Shown here piece after piece: positions 1 through 10,118 of a stretch of 64,000 nt of DNA (the stretch's first letter is position 1; each line of letters begins with the position of its first letter). The position numbers and the translations under genes were made by a program. Below the pieces are notes generated by a model. It made no database searches. It was not told where the DNA came from and saw nothing but the letters and a program-made list of their open reading frames with translations. The stretch is from Chimonanthus salicifolius (Eukaryota > Streptophyta > Magnoliopsida > Laurales > Calycanthaceae), in contig CM023535.1 in the NCBI GenBank assembly GCA_013350335.1, positions 23,281,746 through 23,345,745 on the forward strand, read 5' to 3'.

Positions 1-825
1 ATTATAATAAACTGATAGTATTTTGTATCTCTTATTTTTTAATTTATTATGATAAAATAAGAGACAAATGTAAACAAGAATTCTGTATTAATATAATAAA
101 ACTTCCAATGCCCAAATCAATTTGCAAAGAATGAATCTACTATTTTAACTAAATAACTGATACTTTCACATCTCCACAAGGGACATGTACTTTTAAGCAA
201 AGAAAAGAAGAAAAATATCCAATTGCATACAAGGGTACAAAACACAAAATATAATTATATAATATTATAATTATAATATATTAGTACACATACATGGATA
301 AGAAAAAGATCTCCAAAATCCAAGAGAGTTGGCTTGACAATTTAAGAAATGCACGAGGTCTTGAGTTTAAGTCACTCGCAACACAAAAGGGTCACTTCAC
401 ATTTCTTACTATGTTATTCAATTTGTATACTAATAGGAAAATTTACACATGCTCTAAAGATTACGAACGTGACCTTCACCTTAAAAGAAGGCTCAACAAA
501 GAATTCAAAAGAAGAAATTCACGAATATTTTGTATAAAACTGTATGACCAAATGATGCAAATCAGAGCAGTCAAGAATCAGGATGAATTTGGATGCAGCA
601 TCATCAAGTAGAATTGAGAAACAGAAAAGAAATTAGATTTTTTAAATCAAACCCAAGTGCCAATCTTCAGAAAGCAACATAAAATCCATACAAGCTCAAA
701 TATCTACAATCACAAAAGCCAAAGCCAACTGCTGGGTTGACAGAAGAAATACAGAGATATTCCATATCAAGAATTGAAAACAGAGGAAGGAATCAAAGGA
801 AGAAGGGAACTCCACCAGTCAGTAC
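1..825. other. AT-rich sequence without a recognised gene
   Basis: No recognisable protein, RNA or transposon terminus is visible. A 105-codon plus-strand reading frame (294-611) has no motif I know and may be chance. On the minus strand this would be the transcript tail or an intron of the small candidate gene at 826-984. An AT-only palindromic patch lies near 250-280. Confidence 0.5.
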
Positions 826-984
826 TCAGTCGATCAAACGCCCCACATAGACTATGGAAATTTCACCAGTTCTAAGAGAATGAGCGATCTCATCAGCAAC
901 CTCCATGAACGATATCACCCACCCATTCAAAACCATTAAAACCATATTCACTGCATACAGATTCAATCTCCATGCCATCGCCAT
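826..984 (-). CDS. possible small membrane protein, unrecognised
   Basis: A 52-residue minus-strand frame starts MAMAWRLNLYAV at 984. It holds one hydrophobic stretch (about residues 8-26, containing AVNMVLMVLNGWVISF) followed by a polar tail with EVADEIAHSLRTGE. The leader upstream (990-1120) has CT-rich runs on the coding strand, as in many plant 5' leaders, and an AT-rich TATAATA-like patch lies just beyond 1140. The frame can be extended upstream to 1140, but that part is low complexity. I do not recognise the family, and expression is not shown by the sequence. It could be an upstream ORF, a short first exon or chance. Confidence 0.25.
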   Translation of the reverse strand: MAMAWRLNLYAVNMVLMVLNGWVISFMEVADEIAHSLRTGEISIVYVGRLID

Positions 985-1140
985 GCCTGATAATCCCAAC
1001 TCTCTCTCTCTCTCTCTCTTCTTCAGGAGAATCAATGGAGGGAAAAGTGAAGAACCCAGTTCTTTGATTGCTAGAAAAATGGCTGAGATGAGATGATTGG
1101 ATGGAGAGAGAGAGAGAGAAGACAGTTGGTATGGAGACAT

Positions 1141-1782
1141 TATAATATTATATTGACATTTTAATCATAAATAAAAAATATCAATGAAAGGAAAGACTGG
1201 AGGCCAGAAAATAATAAATAATACTAAAAAAGGATTGGGGGACTGAAAGGGAAGCAGCAACTCTTTGTTTGTATAAGAGTTATAAGTGGAATATGGGGTT
1301 GGAAGGGACATAATATAAAATAAAAGTTTTAAAATGCCTTTTCTTAATTGAAGTAGTATTTATAGAAATAAAACAAAATTACACTAATTATTATATAAAT
1401 GAAAGGGTGCATTTAGTATTAAAAATAAGATTTTTTTTTTGTGTACATTCAAAAAATATATTTTTTTAAAAAAATATTTTTTATGTGCAGACCTGCCATC
1501 TCAATCAATGATGGTTAGAGGCATAATAATACATTAAGAGAACATCTAATTTTTTTTTTGAAAACCTTCTGTACATCATCATGTTGTAATGTGTTACATG
1601 AATGGTTAAGATATTTAAATTTGCATATATGGGTTTCACAAGGCTCTTGATTTTGAAGTTATTGGCTTACGCACTCACCAAAAAAAGAAAAATTCTCCTA
1701 TCAATTGCATATAAAACCCATTTAAAAGCACCTTAGTACCTTATCAATGTTTTGTACAAGGTTAATCTTCTCTTTATAAAAT
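1141..1782. other. AT-rich intergenic sequence
   Basis: Homopolymer-rich, no coding motif, no complete transposon terminus recognised. Confidence 0.5.
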
Positions 1783-2003
1783 TAGGATAACTCTTTAGAC
1801 ACCTGACTTTACTTTTAACAGATACTCTATTTCAAAATTTTATGCGATATTAGCATTTTGCCCCTCAATTTTGTGTAGAAGAATTGTTTCTTTTTTTTTT
1901 TAAACTGAAGGGTAAAATGGTAATTTTCACACAAAATTTTGAAATGGAGTATATCTTCAAAGAAAAGTAAGGTGTCTAAATGGCCACCCATAAAATTATC
2001 CTA
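1783..2003. mobile_element. foldback MITE with about 100-bp inverted arms
   Basis: The left arm runs inward from TAGGATAA at 1783. It is matched in inverted orientation by the right arm ending TTATCCTA at 2003. Shared phrases include TTTAGACACC, ATTTCAAAATTTT and the segment reading CATTTTGCCCCTCA on the left and GAAGGGTAAAATGG on the right. The loop is a T-rich stretch near 1890-1905. No transposase is encoded. A target duplication was not resolved, so the superfamily is open. Confidence 0.6.
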
Positions 2004-2252
2004 TCAATATTTTTTTTAAATTAATATGTGAAAAACTCAGATACGTTTCTATAAAAATCTCCACGGATGAGCTTATTACCTTTAAGGCACACCAAAATTA
2101 GACCATATAGGCTCAAATATGCAACCTCCCACTTTCTAAAATAGGATGCAAGCAAATGAATTACAGCGATGTGAATCTATCAATATTTTGTACTTGTTTA
2201 ATACCAATTGTCACATAATCAACAGCACGTGAAGTTGAAGGTTATAACTTAT

Positions 2253-3513
2253 GGGAGCACTTACACACACCCGATTTTTCTGCCTCTACACACCCGAATT
2301 CGGAAATTCAGGTGAAATTACGATTCTGCCCCCGCGTTTCCATTCATTCGAATGAATTCCCAGTTCATTTTGTCATTCATTCGAATGAATGGATTCATTC
2401 GAATGAATCACCAGTTCATTTTCGATTCATTCGAATGAATCACCGGTTCATTTTGGATTCATTCGAATGAATGGGCTGAATAGTAACACGGAGTACTGTT
2501 CAGCCCGATCATTCGAATGCCCAGTCGTTCGAATCCGCCGAATGGATTCATTCGAATGAATGCCCAGTTCATCTTGGCATTCATTCGAATGAATCAATTC
2601 ATTCGAATGACTGGACATTCATTCGAATGATCGGGCTGAACAGTACTCCGTGTTACTGTTCAGCCCGATCATTCGAATCATTCGCACACGATTCCGCTGA
2701 ATACATTCATTCGAATGAATGACCAGTCATTCGAATGAATGGGCTGAACAGTAACACGGAGTACTGTTCAGCCCGATCATTCGATTCATTCGCATACACA
2801 GCATTCATTCGAATGAATCAACTGATTCATTTGAATGAATGGGATGATTCATTCGAATGAATGTATCAGAGGCTGCCACGGAATGACAGTCCCTCTGGTT
2901 CAGCTGATTCATTCGAATGAATCAGCCCATTCATTCGAATGAATCCTCTGTTATCGGGCATTCATTCGAATGAATGGGATGATTCATTCGAATGAATGCA
3001 TCAGAGGCTGTCTGAGAATGACAGTCCAGGCATTCATTCGAATGAATCATCCCATTCATTCGAATGAATGCCTGAAAATGTGCATTCATTCGAATGAATG
3101 GCATGATTCATTCGAATGAATGCCCTGGACTGCCACTCTCAGGCAGCCTCTGATGCATTCATTCGAATGAATCAGCCCATTCGTTCGAATGAATGCCTGA
3201 TAACAGAGGATTCATTCGAATGAATGGGCTGATTCATTCGAATGAATGCCCTGGACTGCCATTCTCAGGCAGCCTCTGATGCATTCATTCGAATGAATCA
3301 GCCCATTCATTCGAATGAATGCCTGAAAATGTGCATTCATTCGAATGAATGGGCTGATTCATTCGAATGAATTCCTGGACTGCCATTCTCAGGCAGTCTC
3401 TGATGCATTCATTTGAATGAATCAGACCATTCATTCGAATGAATGCACGTTTTCAAGGCATTCATTCGAATGAATGGGCTGATTCATTCGAATGAATGAA
3501 ACTTATATATAAA
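2253..3513. repeat. MULE left TIR: palindrome array
   Basis: From about 2340 to 3500 the DNA is packed with the 16-bp palindrome ATTCATTCGAATGAAT, roughly 34 exact or near-exact copies by eye. Copies are often paired and separated by short linkers such as GGGCTG or CAGCCC. A second inverted motif, CTGAACAGTA...TACTGTTCAG around ACACGGAG or CTCCGTGT, occurs near 2635-2665 and 2745-2775. A third repeated linker reads GGCTGCCTGAGAATGGCAGTCC or its complement. Each palindrome centre is TTCGAA, so every copy adds one symmetric CpG. The inner edge ends at a TATA box. Confidence 0.9.
3504..3513 (+). promoter_or_regulatory. TATA box of the MULE transposase gene
   Basis: TATATATAAA lies at the inner edge of the left TIR, immediately after the last palindrome. 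The leader behind it carries a telo-box (AAACCCTAAACCC, near 3550) and a long pyrimidine-rich run of CCCTTTTCAA-like units to about 3900. Placement 445 bp before the proposed start codon fits a long leader. Confidence 0.6.
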
Positions 3514-3958
3514 TCGATCCACGAAATTTCACTCGTCTCATTCCATTCAAAACCCTAAACCCTCGTTTCCCTCTCCCTCTCCCTCTCCCTTCTCCCTTGA
3601 ACCCCTTTCTCAATCCCTTCTCCCTTAAAACTTAAACCCCATTTTCAACAGCCACTTTTCACCCTTAAACCCCTTTTGCAAACACTTCTCCCTACAACCT
3701 CATTTTCAACCCCCTTTTCAACTCTCTTTTCAATCCCAAACCCTTGAACTCCATTTCAATCCCAAACCCTTATACTCCATTTTGAACCACGTTTTTCAAA
3801 TACTTAACCCTAAAACCCCATTTTCAACCCCCCTTTTTAATCCCAAAACAATGAACCCCTTTTAAATCCCAAACCCTTAAAAAAAAAATCATTCCCATTT
3901 TCAACACACTCACTCTCTCAATCTGTTACCTCGGGTCGAAGTTATCTCTCTCAAGCTA

Positions 3959-6251
3959 ATGTCTGGATCTCGTATCTCGAATCGAAGGTAAGTCCTATCT
4001 CAGTTTTTTTCTAGAAATCATTATTATTAGTGTTTTAGAGGTAGGTTTAAATCCTCAAGTGGCATGGAGTTTGTTGAGGGATGTTTTGAAAGTCGTGAAG
4101 ACCTTATAAATTATGTTAAGAATATAGCTCTTAAACAAGGATTTGTATGTACGATAAAGAGGTCATGTAAAAAGGAAAATAAATTAGTCCTTGGCTGCGA
4201 TAGAGGAGGTAAATACCGCAGCACGGTTAGCTTGGATGACGATGACAGAAAGAGGAAAGCATACTCTCGCCAATGTAATTGTCCTTTTGAAGTTAAAGGA
4301 AAACAGATTGTTGATGGGTCATGGAAGTTGACCATAAAGAGTTTGGAGCACAATCATGATATATCGGATGTATTATTAGGTCATCCAAGTACAAGATGTT
4401 TTTCAGATTCTGAGAAAAGAATGATCATTGAAATGAGGAGTAGCAATATACCACAACGGCAAATTTTGACGACCCTTAGAAATAAAAATCCAGATATTGG
4501 AATATCAGCGGCTGATTTGTACAACTTTTGTTCTGCGCTTCGGAAAGAGCAACTAAGGGGTCGAACTACAATTGAAGCTTTGATAGAAGATCTTCAACAA
4601 GGTGGTTATCAATACTTTCTTGACTATGACAGTGATGGTCATCTATCCCATCTCTTTTTCGCACATCCGAAGTCAATTTTTCTTACCGACAGATATCATA
4701 ATGTGTTTCTGATGGATTGCACGTACAAAACCAACAGATATCATATGCCATTGCTTCATGTCGTTGGTGTGACAAGTTTCAATAAGAATTTCTGCTCATG
4801 CATTGCATTTCTAAGAAATGAGAAATTTGAAGATTATGTATGGGCATTACAGATGTTTAAAAAGGTCTTCGGAGTGCACCATGATCGACAAGTTCTTTTG
4901 ACTGATAGGGAATTGACGTTAAAGAATGCCATTGATTTGGAGTTCCCTAATGCTGTACATATTTTGTGTTCCTGGCATATCAACAAGAATATTGTCGCTC
5001 GTTGTAAACCTTTGTTTAAGAGAATGGAAGACTGGAATGCATTTTTTACCGAATGGAATGGCCTGATTGAGTCCCCAACCGAAGAAGCATTCAATACAGC
5101 GTTTGAGGCATTCAAATAAAATTTTAAAGCTGATTCGTAGGCAGTAAATTACTTAACAAGGACATGGATCCCACTTAGAAAACAATTTGTCAAGGCATGG
5201 ATCGGATGGAGTTTACATTTTAAGAATCGAGCTACTTCAAGAGTTGAGGGTGCACATGCTATTTTGAAAAGTTATATATCTACATCTACAGGTGATCTAG
5301 ATGTTGTCAGAAGAAAGATAGCCCATGTCATTGAAAATCAATTTGAAGAGTTTAAGATTCAACTTGAGGATGAGAAGATTCGGTTTGCATGTGATGTGTC
5401 TATTCCTTTCTTTGATGAATTGAAGGGCAAAGTTTCTCATTTCGCAATGAATGAGGTTTACAACGAATATGATATGCTTATGAACCGATCATTGAAACCC
5501 ATTTGTACGGAAGAGTTTACAGCTTCAATGGGCCTACCGTGTGCGCACAAAATGCAATGGATGGACAAATTACATTTGGATGACATACACCCACAATGGA
5601 GAATAGACTTAATCTCATTGGCTGACTTGAGGATTGAAAGGAGGAGCCCTGGGGATGTATTAGATGTACACTTTGAAGGTATTAGGAACAAATATGGACA
5701 TTTGTCTTCGTATGATCAAGAGATGCTCCTAAATCATCTTCAAAATCTTGCCATCCATGATAAGCCAGTCAGTCACCCTATTATGCAATATTCTAGAGGA
5801 CGTCATCCAGGTTCAAGGAATTCATCACAGGGCCAAACATCTACAGGTCGAGATCCTTCTGCATTTGAGATTGTAGAGAATCAACTAAATGGAAGGAGAT
5901 GTGGGTTATGCAAAAATACTGGTCATACGAGGAGAACTTGTCCGAATAGGCCACCTTCTTCACAGGCATCTACGAGTGTAGATTTAAATGCTGATTATAA
6001 TGTAGGTGATTTCATTGAATCACAAACAGCGAGTTTTCCACAGGATAGTGGATCTTACAACTTTGGTGACGATTCAACATATAACTCTACAGAAATGACC
6101 GAAGTAAGTTCATTCCTTAAAGAGCTTATATGTATTTACCAATCGACATATAACTTTTCCATATGTTCTAATGTCATTTTTTTAAAATGTTATGCAGTGG
6201 TCTGGTGATCTTAGAGATAATGATGATTTCTTGCAATGGTGGAATCAATGA
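3959..6251 (+). pseudogene. MURA-type Mutator transposase, two internal stops
   Basis: The protein would bind the element's TIRs and cut and transfer the DNA in the nucleus. A FAR1/WRKY-like zinc finger lies near the N terminus (CNCPFEVKG...EHNH). The MULE DDE core has its first Asp in FLMDCTYKTN, its second in LLTDRELTLKNA, CSWHINKN downstream, and Glu in SRVEGAHAIL. A SWIM-like segment (MGLPCAHKM) and a CX2CX4HX4C zinc knuckle (CGLC...GHTRRTC) follow. Proposed structure: exon 1 3959-3987, intron to 4059, main exon 4060-6103, intron 6104-6197 (GTAAGT to GCAG), last exon 6198-6251 ending DDFLQWWNQ. The first intron keeps frame and joins MSGSRISNR to the segment starting at 4064; it is less certain. 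In-frame TAA at 5117 and TAG at 5138 break the gene just before the catalytic Glu, with no frame change. Both could be C-to-T changes in Gln codons. Confidence 0.85.
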
Positions 6252-6493
6252 AGTGGAGATAGGATTGTCAATAGCTTAATTTTAAGTTAGGAATGCTGTT
6301 GAATGTACTTGTCAGCTTGAATGTATTCATTTTATGTGGAATATTTAAATGCTAATTTAGTTCAAAATAACATTTTTAAAGTAACGACCCAATTCACAAT
6401 GAGCAGGAGATAAATAATATAACATGTTCATTCAAAATATGAATTTTACATCTGTTTTACATGTCAATAACAAAAAAAAAAAAAAAAAGTACA
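6252..6493. other. spacer between convergent MULE genes
   Basis: About 240 bp separate the two stop codons. It is AT-rich with a poly-A run at 6472-6488. It presumably holds the 3' ends of both transcripts; no canonical paired poly(A) signals are singled out. Confidence 0.5.
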
Positions 6494-8593
6494 TCAAAGA
6501 CAAATAATATCCGGATCAGAGGTAGAAGGTGAGGCAGGTGAAGCAGCAGGAGGTGCATCAGGAGGTGCATCAAGAGGTGCAATAGGTGGTGTAGCAGGAG
6601 GTGCACCAGGTGCAGCAAGTGGTGCAGCAGGAGGTGCATCAGGGGGCGCATCAAGAGGTACAGCAGGAGGTGCATCAGGAGGCGCATCAAGAGGTGCAGT
6701 AGGAGGTGCATCAGGTGGTGCAGCAGGAGGTGCAGCAGATGGTGCAGCAGGAGGTGCAGCAGGTCGGGCAGCAGCTGGTGCAGCAGGAGGTGCAGCAGGT
6801 GGGGCAGCAGGAGGTGCAGCAGGTGGTGCATGAACTGGAGGTGCAGCAGGTGGTGCAGCAGGAGGTGCAGCAGGTGGTGCAGCAGGAGGTGCACCAGCTG
6901 GTGCATGAACTGGAGGTACATATGGAATAAGTGCAGTATGAAGAGAACGGGGACGAGAAACTGCTGGTGCTCGACTATGAACAGAACGAGAGCCAGTAGC
7001 AGCTGCAACACCAGTCGGACCAATACGGAGGCCAGAAGCTGCTGCTAATCCAGTCGGACGAACAAAGTGGCCAAAAGCTACTAATCCAATCGGTCGGACC
7101 TGGGGGCCTGAAACTGCTCCAAATGGACGAGCAGGGGTGCTAGATCCTGCTGCTGCTGCTGAAGCTGAAGCACCTGCTCCAGATGTAGGAGCATGGGTGC
7201 CAGCACCTGCTCCAGATGTAGGAGTATGGGTGCCAGATCCTGCTCCTGAAGGTGGAGCAGATGATCGAGATGGCCGAGCAGGAATGTCAGATGCTGAAGC
7301 TGAACATGAAGCTGCTGATCGAAATGGTCGAGCAGGGCCGCCAGATGTTGCTCCTAAAGCTGAAGCTGCTGATCCAAATGGACGAATAGGGACAAAAGCT
7401 GCTCCTGCATATTCTTTAGATACCCTTGCTCGTAAACTCCCATCTGCTTCTGCTCCTAATGCCGCTGTTATCCCCCTCTCTTGTGCTATAAGCACAGCCA
7501 ATCTCAAAGTATCGATAATCTGATTCTGCATCACATCCAACTTTGCAGAAACCTGATCATATCTCTGATCCATCTTCTCCTCCAAAGAAGAAATGCTATC
7601 AAGAATCTGTTGTGTGTTGATTCCAGTTGATCCTTCTTGAGGAGGAGTCCCTGCCTCGCGTGCCTCACGCGCCTCAGATGCCTCAGATGGCTCAGGTGGT
7701 GGTGGTACCTGAAGTTGAAGTGCCTCGACAACTTTGGGTACCCATTTCTTACTCACTGTGTCGAGTTGGAATCCCGTCTTCTTCAAAGTTGAATCATTGA
7801 AATAATCAAATCGGTCTAAAGAAACTTTATCATCGGGGAGAAGAGGGATTCCGCGTTCTTCAAAAAATGAACATAGAAATAGACCGTACGGAAGACTGCA
7901 TCTTCTGGTCTTCCGGCAGGCGCGCATGTGACTAATGATGATATGGGAGAGGGAGATTTTTTTCCCATTCATGATGCACCAAATCAAGAAGACATCGAAC
8001 CATGTCACAGTAGTATGCCCTTTTCTAGGGCACACACAGTTGATAACTATGTGGTGGATGATTCGTGCCTCTAATGTCAAATTCGTCAGAGGGGGGGTCT
8101 TCTTCTCAGTAATATCTGTCCTCCCACAGATTTCGTTAAGGGCTACCAAAACGTCAAAGCCCTCAACATCAGTGGGCCATGTATGACTGTCGTACTTTCT
8201 AATCGCATCTTTGGGCAAATTGTATAGGAGGTCTAACCTATCCCGTGTAATGACAATTTCTTGCCCTCGGACAGATGTTTTAACCGACTCATCGTCAATT
8301 CTTTCCACATTGGCAAAAAATTCTTTAACGACCGTCGGATACATATCACTTTTTAATGCCAAAAATGACCCCCAACCTATTTTTTCAAATAAATCTTCAA
8401 CTTTAAAACCAAATTGTGTGAAATATGAGAGGTCCACGATTTTACCGAATATGAAGGACCGTGTGGAGAAATCTTCTCTGTACATGGTCGCCGCTTCCGA
8501 AGATACGAAATAGGTGGGGTCGAATGCGGTATCCTTCTTTTGTTTTTTCCCTCCCCTTGTTGAGGTCGCTTTCCTTTTCGAGGACGATGCCAT
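6494..8593 (-). CDS. MULE partner gene: putative plant transposon protein (Transposase_32-like)
   Basis: Intact 699-residue frame starting MASSSKRKATSTRGGKKQKK, a basic, nuclear-localisation-like N terminus. Residues about 25-280 form a globular region (SYFTQFGFKVEDLFEKIGW, VKEFFANVERID, VRGQEIVITRDRLDLLYNLP, HTTVTWFDVFLIWCIMNGKK). This resembles the Pfam family annotated 'putative plant transposon protein', whose biochemical role is unknown. Residues about 325-375 form a probable coiled coil (ISSLEEKMDQRYDQVSAKLD). The C-terminal 300 residues are low complexity: degenerate ARPFGSAASA and SGAGAGTHAPTSG repeats, then a long PPAAPPAA tract. It is read convergently with the transposase and starts downstream of a TATA box at the inner edge of the right TIR. 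That is the position of mudrB in maize MuDR; sequence relation to MURB is not evident. Lack of stops contrasts with the broken transposase. A role in transposition is inference. Confidence 0.75.
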   Translation of the reverse strand: MASSSKRKATSTRGGKKQKKDTAFDPTYFVSSEAATMYREDFSTRSFIFGKIVDLSYFTQFGFKVEDLFEKIGWGSFLALKSDMYPTVVKEFFANVERIDDESVKTSVRGQEIVITRDRLDLLYNLPKDAIRKYDSHTWPTDVEGFDVLVALNEICGRTDITEKKTPPLTNLTLEARIIHHIVINCVCPRKGHTTVTWFDVFLIWCIMNGKKISLSHIIISHMRACRKTRRCSLPYGLFLCSFFEERGIPLLPDDKVSLDRFDYFNDSTLKKTGFQLDTVSKKWVPKVVEALQLQVPPPPEPSEASEAREAREAGTPPQEGSTGINTQQILDSISSLEEKMDQRYDQVSAKLDVMQNQIIDTLRLAVLIAQERGITAALGAEADGSLRARVSKEYAGAAFVPIRPFGSAASALGATSGGPARPFRSAASCSASASDIPARPSRSSAPPSGAGSGTHTPTSGAGAGTHAPTSGAGASASAAAAGSSTPARPFGAVSGPQVRPIGLVAFGHFVRPTGLAAASGLRIGPTGVAAATGSRSVHSRAPAVSRPRSLHTALIPYVPPVHAPAGAPPAAPPAAPPAAPPAAPPVHAPPAAPPAAPPAAPPAAPAAARPAAPPAAPSAAPPAAPPDAPPTAPLDAPPDAPPAVPLDAPPDAPPAAPLAAPGAPPATPPIAPLDAPPDAPPAASPASPSTSDPDIICL
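6530..6915. repeat. coding minisatellite (GGTGCAGCAGGA units)
   Basis: Tandem 12-bp units of GGTGCAGCAGGA type and variants (GCATCA, GCAGGT) encode the Pro-Ala-rich tail of the minus-strand gene. All frames stay open here, so overlapping open frames on both strands are by-products of the repeat. Confidence 0.85.
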
Positions 8594-8669
8594 GGGTTAA
8601 AGGGTGGGTTTTTCAAAATAAAGGAAGAAATAGGGAGAATAGGGTGGGGTTTGGGATTGAAATGGGGGT

Positions 8670-8790
8670 GATTTGAATGAAAGGGGGGTGTGATTCGAAT
8701 GAATGGGGTGTGATTCGAATGAATGGGGGTGTGATTCGAATGAATGGGTGTGTGATTCGAATGAATGGGGGTGTGATTCGAATGAATGAG
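8670..8790. repeat. 20-21-bp tandem repeat in the leader of the minus-strand MULE gene
   Basis: Five full units of GATTCGAATGAATGGGGTGT type plus one degenerate unit lie 80-200 bp upstream of the start codon at 8593. Each unit contains ATTCGAATGAAT, three quarters of the TIR palindrome, in one orientation. If the transposase or the partner protein binds the palindrome, this could be a second binding array close to the gene. Confidence 0.8.
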
Positions 8791-9002
8791 GTAAGGGCTC
8801 GGGAAAGGGACTTCGGAATGAGGGAAGGCCGAGCTTAGATTGAGGAAATGGAGAGCTAAGGATGAGAGAGACACGGCCGGAACCGGCGCCGGAGCAGGAG
8901 AGTGAAAGGGGGAGGGAGAGATTCGATCTAGGGTTTTGAAATGGACTCACGGCGAAGGAGGGAAGGGGTTAGGGTTCGGTGTCGATCGAATGAATCGACG
9001 GT

Positions 9003-10113
9003 TCTTATATATTAAGTTTGCATTCATTCGAATGAATCAGCCCATTCATTCGAATGAATGCACATTTTCAGGCATTCCTTCGAATGAATGGGCTGATTCA
9101 TTCGAATGAATGCATCAGAGGCTGCCTGAGAATGGCAGTCCAGGGCATTCATTCGAATGAATCAGCTCATTCATTCGAATGAATCCTCTGTTATCAGGCA
9201 TTCATTCGAATGAATGGGCTGATTCATTCGAATGAATGCATCAGAGGCTGCCTGAGAGTGGCAGTCCAGGGCATTCATTCGAATGAATCATGCCATTCAT
9301 TCGAATGAATGCACATTTTCAGGCATTCATTCGAATGAATGGGATGATTCATTCGAATGAATGCCTGGACTGTCATTCTCAGACAGCCTCTGATGCATTC
9401 ATTCGAATGAATCATCCCATTCATTCGAATGAATGCCCGATAACAGAGGATTCATTCGAATGAATGGGCTGATTCATTCGAATGAATCAGCTGAACCAGA
9501 GGGACTGTCATTCCGTGGCAGCCTCTGATACATTCATTCGAATGAATCATCCCATTTATTCGAATGAATGCACGTTTGAAGGCATTCATTCGAATGAATC
9601 AGTTGATTCATTCGAATGAATGCTGTGTATGCGAATGAATCGAATGATCGGGCTGAACAGTACTCCGTGTTACTGTTCAGCCCATTCATTCGAATGACTG
9701 GTCATTCATTCGAATGAATGTATTCAGCGGAATCGTGTGCGAATGATTCGAATGATCGGGCTGAACAGTAACACGGAGTACTGTTCAGCCCGATCATTCG
9801 AATGAATGTCCAGTCATTCGAATGAATTGATTCATTCGAATGAATGCCAAGATGAACTGGGCATTCATTCGAATGAATCCATTCGGCGGATTCGAACGAC
9901 TGGGCATTCGAATGATCGGGCTGAACAGTACTCCGTGTTACTATTCAGCCCATTCATTCGAATGAATCCAAAATGAACCGGTGATTCATTCGAATGAATC
10001 GAAAATGAACTGGTGATTCATTCGAATGAATCCATTCATTCGAATGAATGACAAAATGAACTGGAAATTCATTCGAATGAATGGAAACGCGGGGGCAGAA
10101 TCGTAATTTCACC
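9003..10113. repeat. MULE right TIR: palindrome array, outer end lost
   Basis: Inverted counterpart of 2311-3513 with the same palindromes, the same CTGAACAGTA inverted motifs and the same GGCAGTCC linkers. It ends at the reverse complement of GGTGAAATTACG. About 60 bp present at the outer left end (2253-2310) have no counterpart here. Confidence 0.9.
9004..9013 (-). promoter_or_regulatory. TATA box of the minus-strand MULE gene
   Basis: AATATATAAG on the minus strand lies just inside the last palindrome of the right TIR, mirroring the TATA box of the transposase gene. The leader downstream contains telo-box-like AACCCTAACCCC and AAACCCTAGA (about 8965 and 8935 on the window). Confidence 0.6.
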
Positions 10114-10118
10114 CGAGG

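Larger units (their letters stand above)
2253..10113. mobile_element. Mutator-like element (MULE), MuDR-like two-gene layout, right end truncated
   Basis: Two long inverted terminal regions flank a plus-strand MURA-type transposase gene (3959-6251) and a convergent minus-strand gene (8593-6494). The terminal segment GGTGAAATTACGATTCTG at 2311 is repeated in reverse complement ending at 10113, and the TIRs continue inward as palindrome arrays. The left terminus extends outward to about 2253 (GGGAGCACTTACACAC). That extension is supported by a diverged relative at 54085-54277 that ends with the matching sequence. The right copy of the outer 60 bp is missing and the sequence passes directly into copia coding DNA. 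No 9-bp target duplication can therefore be checked. The transposase has two premature stops, so this copy probably cannot move itself. The partner gene is open along its full length. Confidence 0.85.

Noticed and set aside
294..611. 105-codon plus-strand frame
   Set aside because: No known motif, AT-rich codons, no promoter evidence; probably chance.
2340..3500. CRISPR-like array of short repeats
   Set aside because: Spacing is irregular, linkers are themselves repeated, the motif is palindromic and mirrored in the other TIR of a plant MULE; no cas genes and the DNA is eukaryotic.
2340..3500. Heat-shock elements (GAA/TTC blocks) in the palindromes
   Set aside because: The TTC and GAA blocks do not have the 2-bp spacing needed for a heat-shock element (TTCGAA has none).
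3540..3570. Telomeric repeat
   Set aside because: Only two CCCTAAA-like units; a telo-box in a leader is the better reading.
6457..7523. Several open frames on both strands overlapping the minus-strand MULE gene
   Set aside because: They are by-products of the 12-bp coding minisatellite and of Ala/Pro-rich codons.
8377..8950. Minus-strand frames with repeated HSNHTPI residues
   Set aside because: They come from the 20-21-bp leader repeat and lie out of frame with the real start at 8593.
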